64,000 nucleotides of DNA. It comes from Rhizophagus irregularis. Lineage: Eukaryota; Glomeromycota; Glomeromycetes; Glomerales; Glomeraceae. The DNA lies in the NCBI RefSeq assembly GCF_026210795.1, contig NC_089447.1, positions 4,032,501 through 4,096,500 on the forward strand. Direction: 5' to 3'. The notes below the pieces were generated by a model. The model had not been told where the DNA came from. It saw only the letters and a program-made list of their open reading frames with translations, and made no database searches. The position numbers were made by a program, and so were the translations under genes. Numbering within the stretch: position 1 is the stretch's first letter; the number at the start of each line of letters is the position of its first letter. This document shows positions 23,583 through 35,838 of the stretch, in pieces.

Positions 23583-24264
23583 TTATTTTAATTAGCATTT
23601 GATACAATCCTATTTCAAAGGCAATAGCTTGTACTGGAAAATCTACTTCTAGTATTTTCATACAATTATATTCCTCTAACAAAACTTTGGCTGATAGAAA
23701 GGTATTGGAATCTCTTTTATATCTAATTTCCCCCAATTTACTCCACCAAAAATAAATCTGATTTTAGCAAATTTCTGGATCTAGGCCATTTTCCACAAGG
23801 CGTGCATATATCTCTTTTGGCAGTAGATCAATATTTTCACTAATAAAATCTTTCACACAATTAGGTACACCAATTTCTTTAGGTAATTCATGCAATATTT
23901 TATGAATAACATTTACTGATGTTATCTTCATTTCAAGATCAATGACAATATTAATTTCTCCATGACAATCAAATCGTTTCATAGGAAGAGTATCACATTG
24001 CTTTTCTGGATTAAAACATTTCCAGAGTTTTTTTGCACAATCAGACCTTTGAGAACATTTATATCGAAAATTAATTTCTTGCTTATTTTTTGCACTATAT
24101 CGCTCATCATGAAATCTATATTTATTTATTATTTAGTTAATAAGCATATAAGTATTAATGTATCATGAACAAAACACATACCTCCAATTGAAATTATCTG
24201 CATCACTTATTTGCTCTATTATACCTTCTGCAATATTTTTGGATGAGTTATCATTTAACATCAT
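23583..24264 (-). pseudogene. MULE-type transposase N-terminal domain remnant
   Basis: On the minus strand a possible start at 24264 (MMLNDNSSKN) leads through an intron (about 24181-24115, GTATGT donor) into NWRFHDERYSAKNKQ, FRYKCSQRSDCAKK, MKRFDCHGEINIVID and a block ending ENGLDPEIC-stop at 23764. The frame stays open beyond that stop (NQIYFWWSKLG..., to about 23583), so the stop is a single in-frame TAA. The Cys/His spacing and blocks resemble the WRKY-GCM1/FAR1-like DNA-binding region that precedes the MULE transposase core. The DDE core is absent, so the copy is truncated as well as interrupted. Confidence 0.6.
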
Positions 24265-24547
24265 ATATTAAGAGTCTTTTTAAAATCAAGCCCATTTTCT
24301 TTATTTTCTCCATCTCCATTTTTAAATTCTCTATAAGTTCGTCATATTCAATCAAATTAACAATTTGGCATTCAATTTCTTTTCTTTCCCGCTTCTGATT
24401 ATCATGAATTGCCTTTTTCTGATTTTGACATATCGAACATATACTGTAAGTTTTATTTAAACCTGAAAATAATTCAAATGAACAGGTCTGTTGACATCCC
24501 AAACATTTTTTACTTTCACTTAAAATTTCTATTTCCTGCAAATACAA
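24251..24547 (-). CDS. small cysteine-rich (C-x2-C) protein or lost first exon
   Basis: A 98-residue frame with two C-x2-C knuckles about 20 residues apart (CLGCQQTC ... CSICQNQKK) followed by a charged helix, a plausible single zinc site. It lies just upstream of the MULE-like remnant on the same strand and out of frame with it. It could be the first exon of the same gene joined by a frameshift or an unseen intron, or a separate small gene. Function unknown. Confidence 0.35.
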   Translation of the reverse strand: MYLQEIEILSESKKCLGCQQTCSFELFSGLNKTYSICSICQNQKKAIHDNQKRERKEIECQIVNLIEYDELIENLKMEMEKIKKMGLILKRLLIYDVK

Positions 24548-24648
24548 TGTGGTATTAATAATTATATAACATAAAAATTAAATAAAAATATAAAAAACTA
24601 CCATTTAAATTTAGTGTTTATTATATGTAGGTTAGTATTAAAAATTTA

Positions 24649-25076
24649 CAGTCAGACCTCTATGTACCGATACTGTTGTTTTGGAAAAAATATATCGGTA
24701 TATCAAATTATCATTACATAACCGTCATCAGTGAATCATAATGCGGGCCAAAATCCAATTCTTGCCAGCATTATGTAAACTCCAGATAGCTAATATATTA
24801 AATGTTATGTGATTTGGATGGAACCTTTATGTTAATTCTGGCCAAATTCATAGTGTTAACCTAAATTAATACCAGTGTAACATAAAGTATCAGTACATCT
24901 TACTATGTATTAATTATAAAGAGGCAAAGAAAAGTATCGGTACATATTATATCATGAAACCATATATAATATCAGTACAACGAGATTTTTTTATTAATTG
25001 TGAAATGGGACATAGAAAATTTATCAGTACAGGCAATTATCGGTACATAAAATATCGGTACATATAGGTCTGACTG
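24649..25076. mobile_element. 428-bp Tc1/mariner-like MITE with TA duplication
   Basis: Terminal inverted repeats of about 24 bp, CAGTCAGACCTCTATGTACC at the left and its complement at the right with one difference, are flanked by TA on both sides (24647-24648 and 25077-25078). TATCGGTAC words repeat internally. There is no coding capacity. Confidence 0.8.
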
Positions 25077-25078
25077 TA

Positions 25079-26844
25079 GTTTGAATTCTTTAAAAAAAAA
25101 TAAATAATAATAATATTCACAATATGTTTCAAATCTATATATCGCAAAATAATTAATCGCACGTGATATTATTACATAAACAAACTGCAGCTTGAACACG
25201 CCACAGTGCTTTTTTTTGGGGTAACGCTAGGGTAGTTCAAAATCACATGACTTAAAATAAATTTGATTGGCTAATGTAATACTTAATGTTAATTAGAATT
25301 ATGCATAATTTTTTATATATAATTTATTATTCATTATAACTATTTAAAAGTAATTTGATTAAGTATATCATCAGGAACTTTTCTATGGGATTTATATTTT
25401 TTTAGCAAGTTTTCCTGCAATTCCTTTTTGAGAAATAGGCATAATATAATTTGTAATAAATAAAAACTACCAAAGTTTTTTTAATTTTTTTTCAAAATTT
25501 TTTTAACAAAGCATGGGTAAGTTTATAAGCTAAAATGATTTATTTGAATAAGCACTATCAAATGATTATTTTTTTTTATATTACACAAAAATCACTTATT
25601 TCCCATCATAATAAATTACACGAACTTCAAACTTATGTAACACTAGCAAAATTTATTATTTTTTAATCTAACCTGATAAGTTTAAAAGCTCTTGATATGC
25701 TTTATTAAAATTATCGGTTAGAATTTTAAAATATTATTTTTTGCTAATATGACATCTTTTTGAAAATGTCACATTATGACAAAAAAATTGGGTTGGTTAT
25801 AAAAAAATTTTCATATTTGGATAAATGACTTTTAACATATTTTTTTATATTAACTATTTTATTACTATAAGCTAGTGATACCTGGCTAAACTCTTTTTGC
25901 CAAAAATTTCGGTTTTGTCACCAACTAGTTTCGGTTTCGTCATTGACTAAACTATATAGTAATATTTTTTAAGTTTAAATTTTATTTATATAAAATTGTA
26001 ATTTTATTATAAAAATATATTAAATTATATTATAAATAAAATAGTTTTATAAATTCCTTTAAAAAATATTATATTTTAATATAAATTTATTATTTTTTTT
26101 TTTATAAGTAATTATTATAATTAAAAATCCATGGAAATCCATAAAAAATCCATGGAAATACTATGGAATATTGAATTTCGGCATTTCGTCTTTTAATTTT
26201 AAATGTCTAAACTATTTTGGTGAGATCCCCCAATTCCCTCTGTCATCAATTTACAGAGTTGCCACATCGAATGGGCATTCTCATGGTCGAACAAACGAAT
26301 AATCGAACGAACGAACAAATAAACGAACAAGCAAATAATCAACAGCATAATTAACAAACAACATAATCGATGAACAACATGCAACAACATATAACAACAA
26401 CATTCTTGGTTCACGACATAAATAGCGTTAGTAATATAAAACATCAAACGATATAAAATAAAATTTAACTTCTCTAAATTTTCCCCAAATTATATCCACT
26501 TTTACCTTTCATTTCAAATTTTGATAGCTCTCGCTATGAACTATTACTTTTCAAAAGTGTACATTTAATTCATCTTAAAATTTTCATTTTATTCAATTAA
26601 AATTAATTAAGCAAACATTAATTAAAGTTTAGGGCGAACCTATTACCTTTAATTAATATTAAACTTTACTAACAAATAATTAAATGAAACTTATATTTTT
26701 ATTGAGTTCTGTGGATGAGAACTGTGGAATTACTTTGAATTCTGCCCTCTATTTATACAAATTTTATGATACTTTCTATTCTAATATGTGCTATCTATAT
26801 ACTATCTTTTATGTTCTTTTTACATACTTTATAAAAAGTATTAT
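25079..26844. other. gene-free AT-rich segment
   Basis: No gene seen. AACGAACGAACAAATAAACG-type simple repeat at about 26285-26345, paired TTTCGG words at 25900-25945, and a CCATGGAAATCCAT repeat near 26130-26160. Short open frames here lack protein-like composition. Confidence 0.4.
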
Positions 26845-27372
26845 ACTTAAAATATACTTAAAATATATTTAAAATATACTTAATTTAAAAATTGCAAAAT
26901 ACTTATAATATATTTTTAATATATCTAAAATATACTTAAAATTATCTTAAAATATATGTCTAATATATTTAATTTTTGCCCATATACTTAAAATATATTT
27001 AAATTATATTTAAATTAAAATTTAAGTATATTATAAGATTATTATAAGTATATTTTTTACATACTTAAAATATACTTAAAATATATTATGAAATATATTA
27101 TAAGATATTTTAATATTAAATATTTTTACATATATATTACTAAATATACTTAAAATATTTATATATTTAAGTATGTAAAAAATATATCATAATATACTTA
27201 AATTTTAATTTAAATATAATTTAAGTATATTTTAAGTATTTGGGCAAAAATTAAATATATTAGAAATATATTTTAAGATAATTTTAAATACATTTTAAGT
27301 ATATTATAAGTATTTCGCAATTTTTAAATTAAATATATTTTAAGTATATTTTAAATATATTTTAAAAAGTTT
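26845..27372. repeat. 525-bp AT-only palindrome (ATACTTAAAATAT family)
   Basis: The left arm (26845 to about 27105) is mirrored by the right arm (about 27115 to 27372). Anchor words are TTTAAAAATTGCAAAATACTT on the left with its complement on the right, and GCCCATATACTTAAAA against TTTTAAGTATTTGGGC. The whole is built of TACTTAAAATAT motifs. It is probably a fold-back MITE. No gene. Confidence 0.7.
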
Positions 27373-28308
27373 TTAATTATATTTTAAATATAAATACTTT
27401 TTATAGGGATATTATCTTTAAACTATCTTTCTAATATGCTATCTATATTTTAAATACGCTATTTTAATATGCTATCTTTAATATGCTATCTTTTAATATG
27501 TTATCTTTTATGTTCCATCTTTTAATATACTTTCTTCCAATATGTTTCTATCTTTAATATATTATATTCCATCTTTTGTGGCTTATATCTTTTCGTATCA
27601 TCTTTTATATTATCTTTTATCTTCTATATTATCTTTTATATTATGTTTTATAATATTGTTTTTATGTATTTTCATTATGCGTGTTCCTTTAATCCGCTAT
27701 CCCTCCATTTTATATGATTTACCTTTTGTGGCTTATAATTATTCTTTCTAATTGTTCTTATTGTTGAATTCAATAAACTGGTTGCTAAGTCACAATTGAT
27801 CGACTCCCTACTCAATCTATTGGTTTCTTGTTAATCATTCGATAAATATTACATCATGTAGATCATTTCTCTTCTTAAATGTTTATCTTTTTCGGCTAAT
27901 CATTTATCCATTCACGCTGATTCAAGATTTGTTCGTTCGTACTTAATACTTAATGTTCACATTTGTCTATTTAGTATATTATTTGTTCATGCTAGGTATT
28001 CAACCGCTCACATCAGTTTAGTCAAATGACTAAATATTTTGGTTTCGCCCAGGATCTCTACTATAAGTATATTTACGAGAAACTTTATCTATACATATCA
28101 TATAGGCTGATTTGTCTACCTTTAATTAAAATATTAATTTTATTACATTTTTATTATACAAAATACTATATAATATACAGTAAATTGGAAATGAGTATTA
28201 AAAAATTTTTATTTAATGTTATTATACTATAATTTGGTAAATATTTCTTTTAAATTAATATAATTCTTAGCACTTACTATATATATTAAAAATTTGTATC
28301 TCAACTTA
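27373..28308. other. pyrimidine-biased simple repeats, no gene
   Basis: TATCTTTTAATATGC-type degenerate repeats occupy about 27410-27640. The rest is AT-rich with no supportable gene. Confidence 0.4.
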
Positions 28309-28615
28309 AAACGTAAATATCTCCAGATCCAGTGATCCAATTGGCAAGCTCTTTTTTCGTTCATATAGACCAGATCAAAGGCTTTCCAAAGAGCCTAAAT
28401 TTATAAAAAATGGATCAGTGGATCCCAAGATATTTGCATTTAAGCATGTTAAAAAGTTCATACGTCAACTTTAAACGTAAATATCTCTGGATCTAATAAT
28501 TCAATCGGTGAGCTCTTTTTTCGCCTATAAAGTCCAGAACAAGGGCTTTTCAAAGAGCCTAAAATTATAGAAAGCGGATCAGTGAATCTTGATATATTTG
28601 CGTTTAAAGATGGTA
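28309..28615 (+). repeat. tandem pair of ~150-bp fold-back units
   Basis: Two direct copies share AAACGTAAATATCTC, GAGCTCTTTTTTCG/AAGCTCTTTTTTCG, CAAAGAGCCTAAA and GGATCAGTG. Each unit is itself palindromic (GTAAATATCT.. against ..AGATATTTGC, GATCCA against TGGATC). This suggests a small duplicated fold-back element. Confidence 0.65.
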
Positions 28616-29181
28616 ATACAAACTTCGACATAAAATAATTATTTTTATTGTTTGAAAATATTTATTATGATACCATCTTTTATATGATATTTTTATTATA
28701 CTTTTATAAACATTTATAGCTACTAAGGCTATATATATTTTATTAAAATATACTTACTTTTTAATAATATATGTTAAAAATTCCATATATATGAGAAATG
28801 GGTTTTTTATTAGTGAAATGGGTTTTTTCACAGCTCTTTTACATTTAATAATTTAAGTTTCGCAAATGTAAATTTTTGTTCAACTTAATATTTAGTCAAG
28901 TGATCATCAATCAGATGATTTTTTGGTATTACAAAACAATTTTGAGTAACAAAAATTGTAAAAATCAATCAATAACTCTTTTTAATGCAGAGTAGACAAA
29001 TCAGCCCATATGTTTTTTTTATTTTGTACTAGTATACATCCAAAGTTTTGCATAAAACTTATTATATTATACATATTGGGCATAAGGTATTTAAAATTTT
29101 AATATGCAATTAATGTTCCAATCTGACAGATATCCGTCATCTGTTTATCTGATCTGATTGAAATTCATCATCTGGAATATC
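28616..29181. other. AT-rich flank of the hAT element
   Basis: No gene. CATCTG/ATCTGACAGATATCC words at 29115-29181 recur right of the hAT element (31720-32075). The hAT may have jumped into an older repeat. Confidence 0.4.
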
Positions 29182-29189
29182 CGCATAAG

Positions 29190-31710
29190 TAGGGTTGGTA
29201 AAGTCGGTCCTAGTCCAGTTTTAGTTCTAAGACTTGCAAGTCCTATCTGATGGATCTACAAACTAAGTCCATATATGATTAGTCCAGGACTTGTGTTCGA
29301 CCAAGTCCGGTTCTGGACTAGATCCTAAGACTCAGTCTTAAACCAGTTTAACGTATATCATTTATTATAAATTCTGTATAAAATTTCTTTTTTTTCTATC
29401 GTTTTCCTTAAAATTAATATAAAAACATTATAAAAAAACTCCAAAAACTCCAAAAAAATATACTAAAAGTTTTATTTGTATAAATGATGATCAATTGATT
29501 ATATGTTAATATGTTATACAACGTAATACTAAATACTGCGTTTAACAAATAAAACATATATTATTTCAACCAAATTTGTTCACCAATATTATTCTCAACC
29601 CAACTTTTTGTACATAACAATGCTCTTGCAGTCTCAGGACATAAACAATTTCGAACTTTGGTGATTGTATTGCCTGCAACAGAAAATGCTTGTTCACAGG
29701 CTACACTTATGGATTGTGCTAAGTAGTCTTTTGCCATTAGTGAAAGTACCGGAAATTCAGTGGAGTGGGTTTGCCACCAAAGAAGCGCTTCCACATTTTC
29801 ATCACATGACAAAGCTAGATATCTTTCTATTTCAGCAAAATCAGGGCTAGGTAAGGGTGGTAGTATTGTTTCAGCAGTTACTCCTATGCGACGTTTTTTT
29901 AGTTGACGAAAATATTCTCGTGATGATGTAGAAGGAAGGAAAGTTTGTGATTGTGGCTTTTGGGAAAGATAGAAGGAAAATTGTTCACGTAAAGCGGCAA
30001 TAGCATTTGTCGTTGGTTCACCTGGTTCAAAAAGAGAAATTTTATTTTGGGGGTTTAATATTGATGAGATGGTAGTATTATTATCAATAATTAACCAGTA
30101 TTCTTTAAGTTTTTCATTTATTGAAGCCGCTAACATGTATTGTCTGAATTTATCCTCCCTTTTCACACAATACTTTAGATAATTACAAATTTCATTAAAG
30201 TAAAATCGAACATCAGCAATAGTTAGGTACAATGATCCTGAGAGATTTTTTGTTGCTCTTTCAAGAGGTTCTAAAACGATCACTGTTTCCTTTATTAATA
30301 ATTAAAAAGGATTTAATTTTGTAAGTAGTAATAACGAAAAAAAAAGAAATTTGTTATTGAAAAAAAAATATTATTTCATTTTTACCTTTATTTTCGTCCA
30401 TGCTTCAACATCTGGCATTAATTCACGCACACTATCATGTTTAGCTGCAAGCATTTTCAATGCCGTTTCCATTTGCTGTAACTTACAAAGCATGTAATAG
30501 GTGGAGTTCCTCTCATTTCTATGTCTATTTCTGGCCGAAGGTACTCAAGTTTCTCTATAACACATAATTCACGTAATTCATCACATAATAAGACTGAATT
30601 TTTAATTTTTGACATTAGTTGTCGCACTTCTACAATTTCTTGATCAACTATTTCCATTCCTTGCTTAACTGCAAGGTTAAGTATATGTGCTGAACAACGA
30701 TAATGGCTGAAGGTAAGATTATTTAATTCTTTTTCAAATTCTTCTGATAATTTTCGTTTACATACTAACATCGCAGATTCATTATCTGTAGTAAGTGCTA
30801 ACGCTTTACCTGCTAAGTTGAATTCATTAAGAACATTAGTGATTGCTGCTGCCATATTGATTCCTGTATGACGAACTTTAAAGGAAATAATATCAAGTAA
30901 AAAACGCTGAAAACCTCAATTTTGGTCAATATAGTGACTAATTGTTAGGCCAAGGTATGCTTCGCTACTTATAGTTGATGTCCATATATCGGCAGTGAAG
31001 GAAACTTTGCTGGATATTTTTTGTAAATCATAGCCAATATTAGAACGACGTTCATTAAATTCATCAATAATCATTTCTTTTATTTGATGTTGATCAGGAA
31101 TTTTGTAACGAGGATCGAAAATATGCATCATTTCAATAAATTTTTCATTTTCCATAACACTAAAAGGTTGTTAGTTATCAATAATCCAAATAACAACTGC
31201 TTTATCTTGTTCCAATTTTTCTTTTGCAGGCCAAGGGTCTGTACATTTGAAATTTAGTGTTGTTTGCTTTCTGACCTTTAGAATTATTATGTTGTGCTTA
31301 TTTAAAAGATGCCATTCAATAGTAGTATTACTTGACTTAATAGAAAATACATAATTGCACCTTTTGTATACAGATACCTCGCTTGAATAGCGCCAGCTTT
31401 TGCAATCTACATAATTCCATAGAAGTGAAGTTTTTCGAGAACTTCCTTCAGTACGTAATATGTTATCCAAAATGTCATCACTCTCCAAGTCAACAAAATC
31501 GAACGCGTCATCTAAACTCATTGTGTAAGTTTGTACAACAAAAATTAAAAATACCGTGTAATATATATACCAAATATAAGAACCCTTTTTATTGGTTAGG
31601 ACTCATTTAAGACTAACTCCTTATTAGTCCAAAAAATCGGACTTAAAGATCTGCAGACTCAGTCTTAGGACTGAGTCTTTAAGTCTGAAATAAGGACTTT
31701 ACCAACTCTA
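29190..31710 (-). mobile_element. complete hAT transposon with 8-bp target duplication
   Basis: The element starts TAGGGTTGGTAAAGTC and ends with the complement of TAGAGTTGGTAAAGTC. The 8-bp duplication CGCATAAG is perfect at 29182-29189 and 31711-31718. Subterminal AGTCC/GGACT words are frequent at both ends. It carries one minus-strand transposase gene that is now broken. Clean ends and an unmutated duplication point to a fairly recent insertion. Confidence 0.92.
29561..31521 (-). pseudogene. hAT transposase, broken by two stops and a frameshift
   Basis: Starting at 31521 the frame encodes a BED-like zinc-finger region (LLWNYVD, CNYVFSIKSS, WHLLNKH). It then meets TAA after WIIDN, continues in frame (QPFSV, FDPRYKIPDQ, FTADIWTS), meets TGA after HYIDQN, and continues again (LALTTDNESAM, HYRCSAHILNLAV). 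A one-base change shifts the frame near 30505, after which NSTYYMLCKLQQME follows. A GT-AG intron (about 30387-30283) leads to the last exon, which ends with the hAT dimerisation region: ALLWWQTHSTEFPVLSLMA, CEQAFSVAGNTIT and ARALLCTKSW. hAT enzymes are DDE transposases acting in the nucleus; this copy cannot make a full protein. Confidence 0.88.
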
Positions 31711-31718
31711 CGCATAAG

Positions 31719-32147
31719 TATCATCCAGATTATCTGAATTATTCTTAAATTATCCATTAATACCATTAAAATTTATATTAAGATATAATTCTGGCTGGAA
31801 TTAACTGATCAGCACTGGAATTTCCTTTTTTGGAAATATCATGCAATATGAATTTCTATTTTTCACAGAAATTAAAATTTCCTTTTTTAAAAATTTGTGT
31901 AATGTCACGTGATTATGTGTAATCTGATAAGTATCTGTCAGATGAATCTATTATTATCCGTTATCTGACATATTTGATACATTATTATCTGTCATTTGAC
32001 ATATTCAATCCATCAATGTATCTATCATCCATTTATCTACCAGATAACAGATATTCGTTAAATCTTCTGAATAACATCTTAACAGATTGAAATACTACAT
32101 GCAATTTTGTTTAAAAATTTTATTTAAATTATTTTTTAAGGATAAAT
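31719..32147. repeat. ATCTGACAGAT-rich repeat flank
   Basis: Multiple TATCTGTCA/TATCTGACA/CAGATAACAGATATTCG words, matching those left of the hAT element. Probably the remainder of an older repeat that received the hAT. No gene. Confidence 0.4.
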
Positions 32148-32472
32148 CTAATTGTAACAGCCTGTTACGCATTTTATTTGTAACAACCTCCAATTTTATC
32201 CAATTAAAATTTAAGATCAGGCGAAATGTAAACAAAAACAAAAAGATCAGTCATGTAACCAAGACAAAAGAATTTTTTAAAAAATTTCAAGAAACTGCTT
32301 ATAACTTGAAATTTTGTCTATGAAACTGTCTTAAGTACATTAAGTAAAAGTTTTTCAAATTAAATTTTGCATATAAAAATTTTATTTGTAAATTACATAC
32401 TAAATTTATTATTAAAAAAAAATAAAAAAAGGATGTTACAAATAAGATATGTAACAGGCTGTTACAAATACA
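32148..32472. mobile_element. ~325-bp inverted-repeat (MITE-like) element
   Basis: Arms TTGTAACAGCCTGTTACGC ... TTATTTGTAACAACC on the left and the complement of TTGTAACAGCCTGTTACATA ... TTATTTGTAACATCC on the right. Arm identity is high for about 45 bp. The two small frames (32087-32323 plus, 32299-32481 minus) are mirror images produced by the arms and are not genes. Confidence 0.7.
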
Positions 32473-32719
32473 TTTATTCATTTTTTAATAATTTTTTTTT
32501 AAGAAATTTTTTAAGTATCTGTTAGAATTTTTAAATAATTTTTAATAATATTTAGTAAAATTTTCAATAAAATTTATTTGAAATTTTTCTTTAAAAATTT
32601 TTTTTTATATAAACTCAGATTTATATTAATTGTTTAATTTATAATAAAATTTGAATTTATGTAATGATTTTGTATAAAACTTCTAATAAAATTAGACGTA
32701 TAAAGAGGACCCCGAACAA

Positions 32720-33807
32720 TATATATATAAGTCAGATAAAAAATTCAAAATTTACTAAGATCAATAAGCAAATATTTTTCATGTCTGCTAAGCAAACTTT
32801 TATCTAACCCATAAATTTTTTACACTGCTAAGCAATTTATTTTATGACATATATATTTATATATAATTTTTTTTATAAAATATGTATATAAAAAAAACTA
32901 AAAAACAAAAATTTTTGAAATAATGTATAAATAAAGCTATTATTATTTTTTTGTAATATTACAACTTATAAATGTTTCTTATTAATATTTTCGTATATCT
33001 GTTCTGTGACTTCAGAGCGTAATTTAGGCACTTTAGTCAAAGGAAACATCCAAAACCTTCTTAAGTAAAGTTGTTTAGCAGGTTCGAATCTACTTACATA
33101 TAAATTTTTATCATGATTGAATAGATATTTATGGATTTATTCATGTTTTTGTAACGCCACCAATACGCGGAATTTTTATTTTTAAAATTTACTGTAAAAT
33201 TTGTCAAAAAAAATATTTTTAAAAAATTTTCTAAGTAAAAATGAAATAACTTTTATTGATTATTACAAAGATTATAGTGTAAAATTATAAAAAAACAGAA
33301 AAACACTTATTTTTCCTTCCCATCCACGCATTGCTCTCATTTTCAATATATATTTTTTTACTGTTACACAGACACGTATATGATTATAATTTTAATGTTA
33401 TGCGGACGCGTATTTGTTTTATCAAAAACACGTTACACAATCACGTCTAAAAATGATTCCTGTATTATGTATACAATTAATAACTAAATTTTTTTTATAC
33501 AAACATGTTTATAACTTTGTTTACATATTTTATTAGATTTTTTTAATGTGAAAAATGTAAATATTTTTTTTTTTATTTTTAAAACTTTATTATAGATGCG
33601 ATCATGTCCCATTATAATCACGCTTACTTACATATACTTACATATATAAACTTACAAATATAAGATAAACAAATACATATAAAAATTAAGCATTATGAAA
33701 TAAGACTACTTTTCATAAAGAACAAGTCAACCTGTTACCTAAACAATCACATCATTGTTAAAAACTATGATGCGACCTCAAATTCAAAGGTGACTGTCAT
33801 GATCTAC
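32720..33807. other. left shoulder of the 13.9-kb element
   Basis: No gene. It contains subterminal repeats, poly-A/T, a cluster of ACACGT/GACGCG words near 33365-33450, and the 3' flank of the retroelement. Where the retroelement ends and the host element begins cannot be fixed by eye. Confidence 0.35.
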
Positions 33808-34642
33808 CTAAAAATTTGCCCAATGACCGCCTCGATGGAATGCCAAATCATTCCATTTATTCCAATTACTTTCTAACATCTTACAGTCAACATTTTTAAC
33901 ATCCACTTCAGTGCATTTACTATGTGATTTAGCTTTTTTATCTTTACCGCTAATACCGCACCGCTTTTCTTCCTTTATTTGTAACTCGTTCTTTGGTTTC
34001 CAAATAAGCACTTTGAATTCTAATAAAACTCTCCCAGTTATTTGTTTCAGTACCTTATACAACAATTTTTCTTCAGTTATTTTATAGCACCTTAATAATT
34101 CTATTAACTGACAACTGACTTGATTCTTCATTAAAAATGTAAAATCATATAAACATCCAATATCCCACATACCAAGCTCATTAATTTTACCTTTTAATTC
34201 TTGTGTATCTATATCATCTTTTGAATACTTCTGTATAATTTTAGCTAAAAAAATTTTTAATCGTTTGAGTATATCTTGCACAATATTTTGAATCTTACTA
34301 CATTTCCAAAAATAATCAAAGGTTTCTTCTTCTATTTTACAAAAATTACATCTCCAATCTTCATCATATAGATCTGGCTTACGCTTTTTTAAATTAGTAC
34401 AAGTTGGTAATTCATTACAACAAATTTTAATCTTAATAAATGATTGTAAATAATGATCCTCAAACAATGTATCATATTGATTTATGTTATTTAACTTTAA
34501 AGATATTTTCCAATCTATCAATCTTAATAGATCTGATTGTCTATAAACTTTATTACAGTGTAGCATTAGGAATTCTTCTATAAATTGAGCGTCCTTTATT
34601 CTTTTTATCATAAGAATAGGGTTACGTTCTATAGGCATATCT

Positions 34643-35838
34643 AAAGCTCTGAACAGTTCGGGCTAAACTGGAAAACTGATCCGAAACCGGCTCAAAATTC
34701 GGTTCGGTTCGGTTCGGGTATTAGAACCGAAAAACCGGCGGTTCAGTTCAGTTTAATCTGATTTTTTATAAAAATGCGAAAAATCGAATAGCCGGCCATC
34801 TAGTGATCGTACAAAGTTGAACCATATATCATTGGATTTGGCTCAACGAGACGCGTTGAATTGCGGTAAGATCATGTCTCTAGCATCGATAGATCACACG
34901 TTAACCCACGCTAAATGATTTATAAATAATTGGAATTAGCAAGCTATCTATCAGTGCTAGAGACATGATCTTAGCACCATTCGACGTGTCTCAGTGAGAT
35001 GAATCCAATGAATATGAATTCATTCATATACGACCACTGGATGGCGAATAATATCAAGTTTCGCATTTTTTTAAAATTTTCAAACGTTAAAAATTAAAAA
35101 TTCCGATACATGAATTTATTCGTCGTCCAATGGCCGCACAAATATGAATTAGGACTCATTGGATTCGTCTCGATGAGACGAGTCGAATGGTGGTGAGATC
35201 ATGTCTCTAGCATCGATAGATAGCTTGCTAATGCCAATTTTTTATAAATCATTTAGCGTGAATTAACTTACGATCTATTGATGCTAGAGACATGATCTCA
35301 CCACCATTCGACTCGTCTCATCGAGACGAATCCAATGAGTCATATTTCATAATTGTACGACCATTGGACGACAAATAAATTTATGTATCGGAATTTTTAA
35401 TTTTTAACGCTCGAAAATTTTTAAAAAATGCGAAACTTGATATTATTCGCCATCCAGTGGTCGTACACGAACGAATTCATATTCATTGGATTCGTCTCAC
35501 TGAGACGCGTCGAATGGTACTAAGATCATGTCTCTAGCACCGATAGATAGCTTGCTAATTCCAATTATTTATAAATCATTTAGCGTGGATTAACGTGTGA
35601 TCTATCAATGCTAGAGACATGATCTTACCTCCATTCGACGCGTCTCGTCGAGATGAATCCAATGATATATGGCTCGACTTAGTACGATCACTAGATGGCC
35701 GGCTATTTGATTTTTCGCATTTTTATAAAAATCAGATTAAACTGAACCGAACTGCTGGTTTTTCAGTTCGGTTCTTACAGATTTTGGCTCTAATCCGAAC
35801 CGTCTATAATCTGGACCAAACCGACCCATTTGGAGCTT
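34643..35838. mobile_element. 1.2-kb multi-level palindromic element (MULE-MITE-like) in the retroelement
   Basis: A strikingly GC-richer palindrome. The outer arms carry GGTTCGGTTCGGTTCGG and AGCCGGCCATCTAGTGATCGTAC. Inner arms carry four copies of CTAGAGACATGATCTTA-like words and CATTCGACGCGTCTCA in alternating orientation. The ends read AAAGCTCT and, inverted, AAAGCTCC. The flanks share TAGGCATATCT (34632-34642 and 35839-35849), i.e. a duplication of 9-11 bp depending on one or two shared bases. The insertion separates the RNase H part from the C-terminal Cys segment of the retroelement. The plus frame at 35619-35951 is a by-product of the palindrome. Confidence 0.8.

Noticed and set aside
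33060-33110. GGTTCGAATCT, a good pol III B-box match
   Set aside because: No A box at tRNA or SINE spacing and no foldable tRNA; isolated word in AT-rich sequence.
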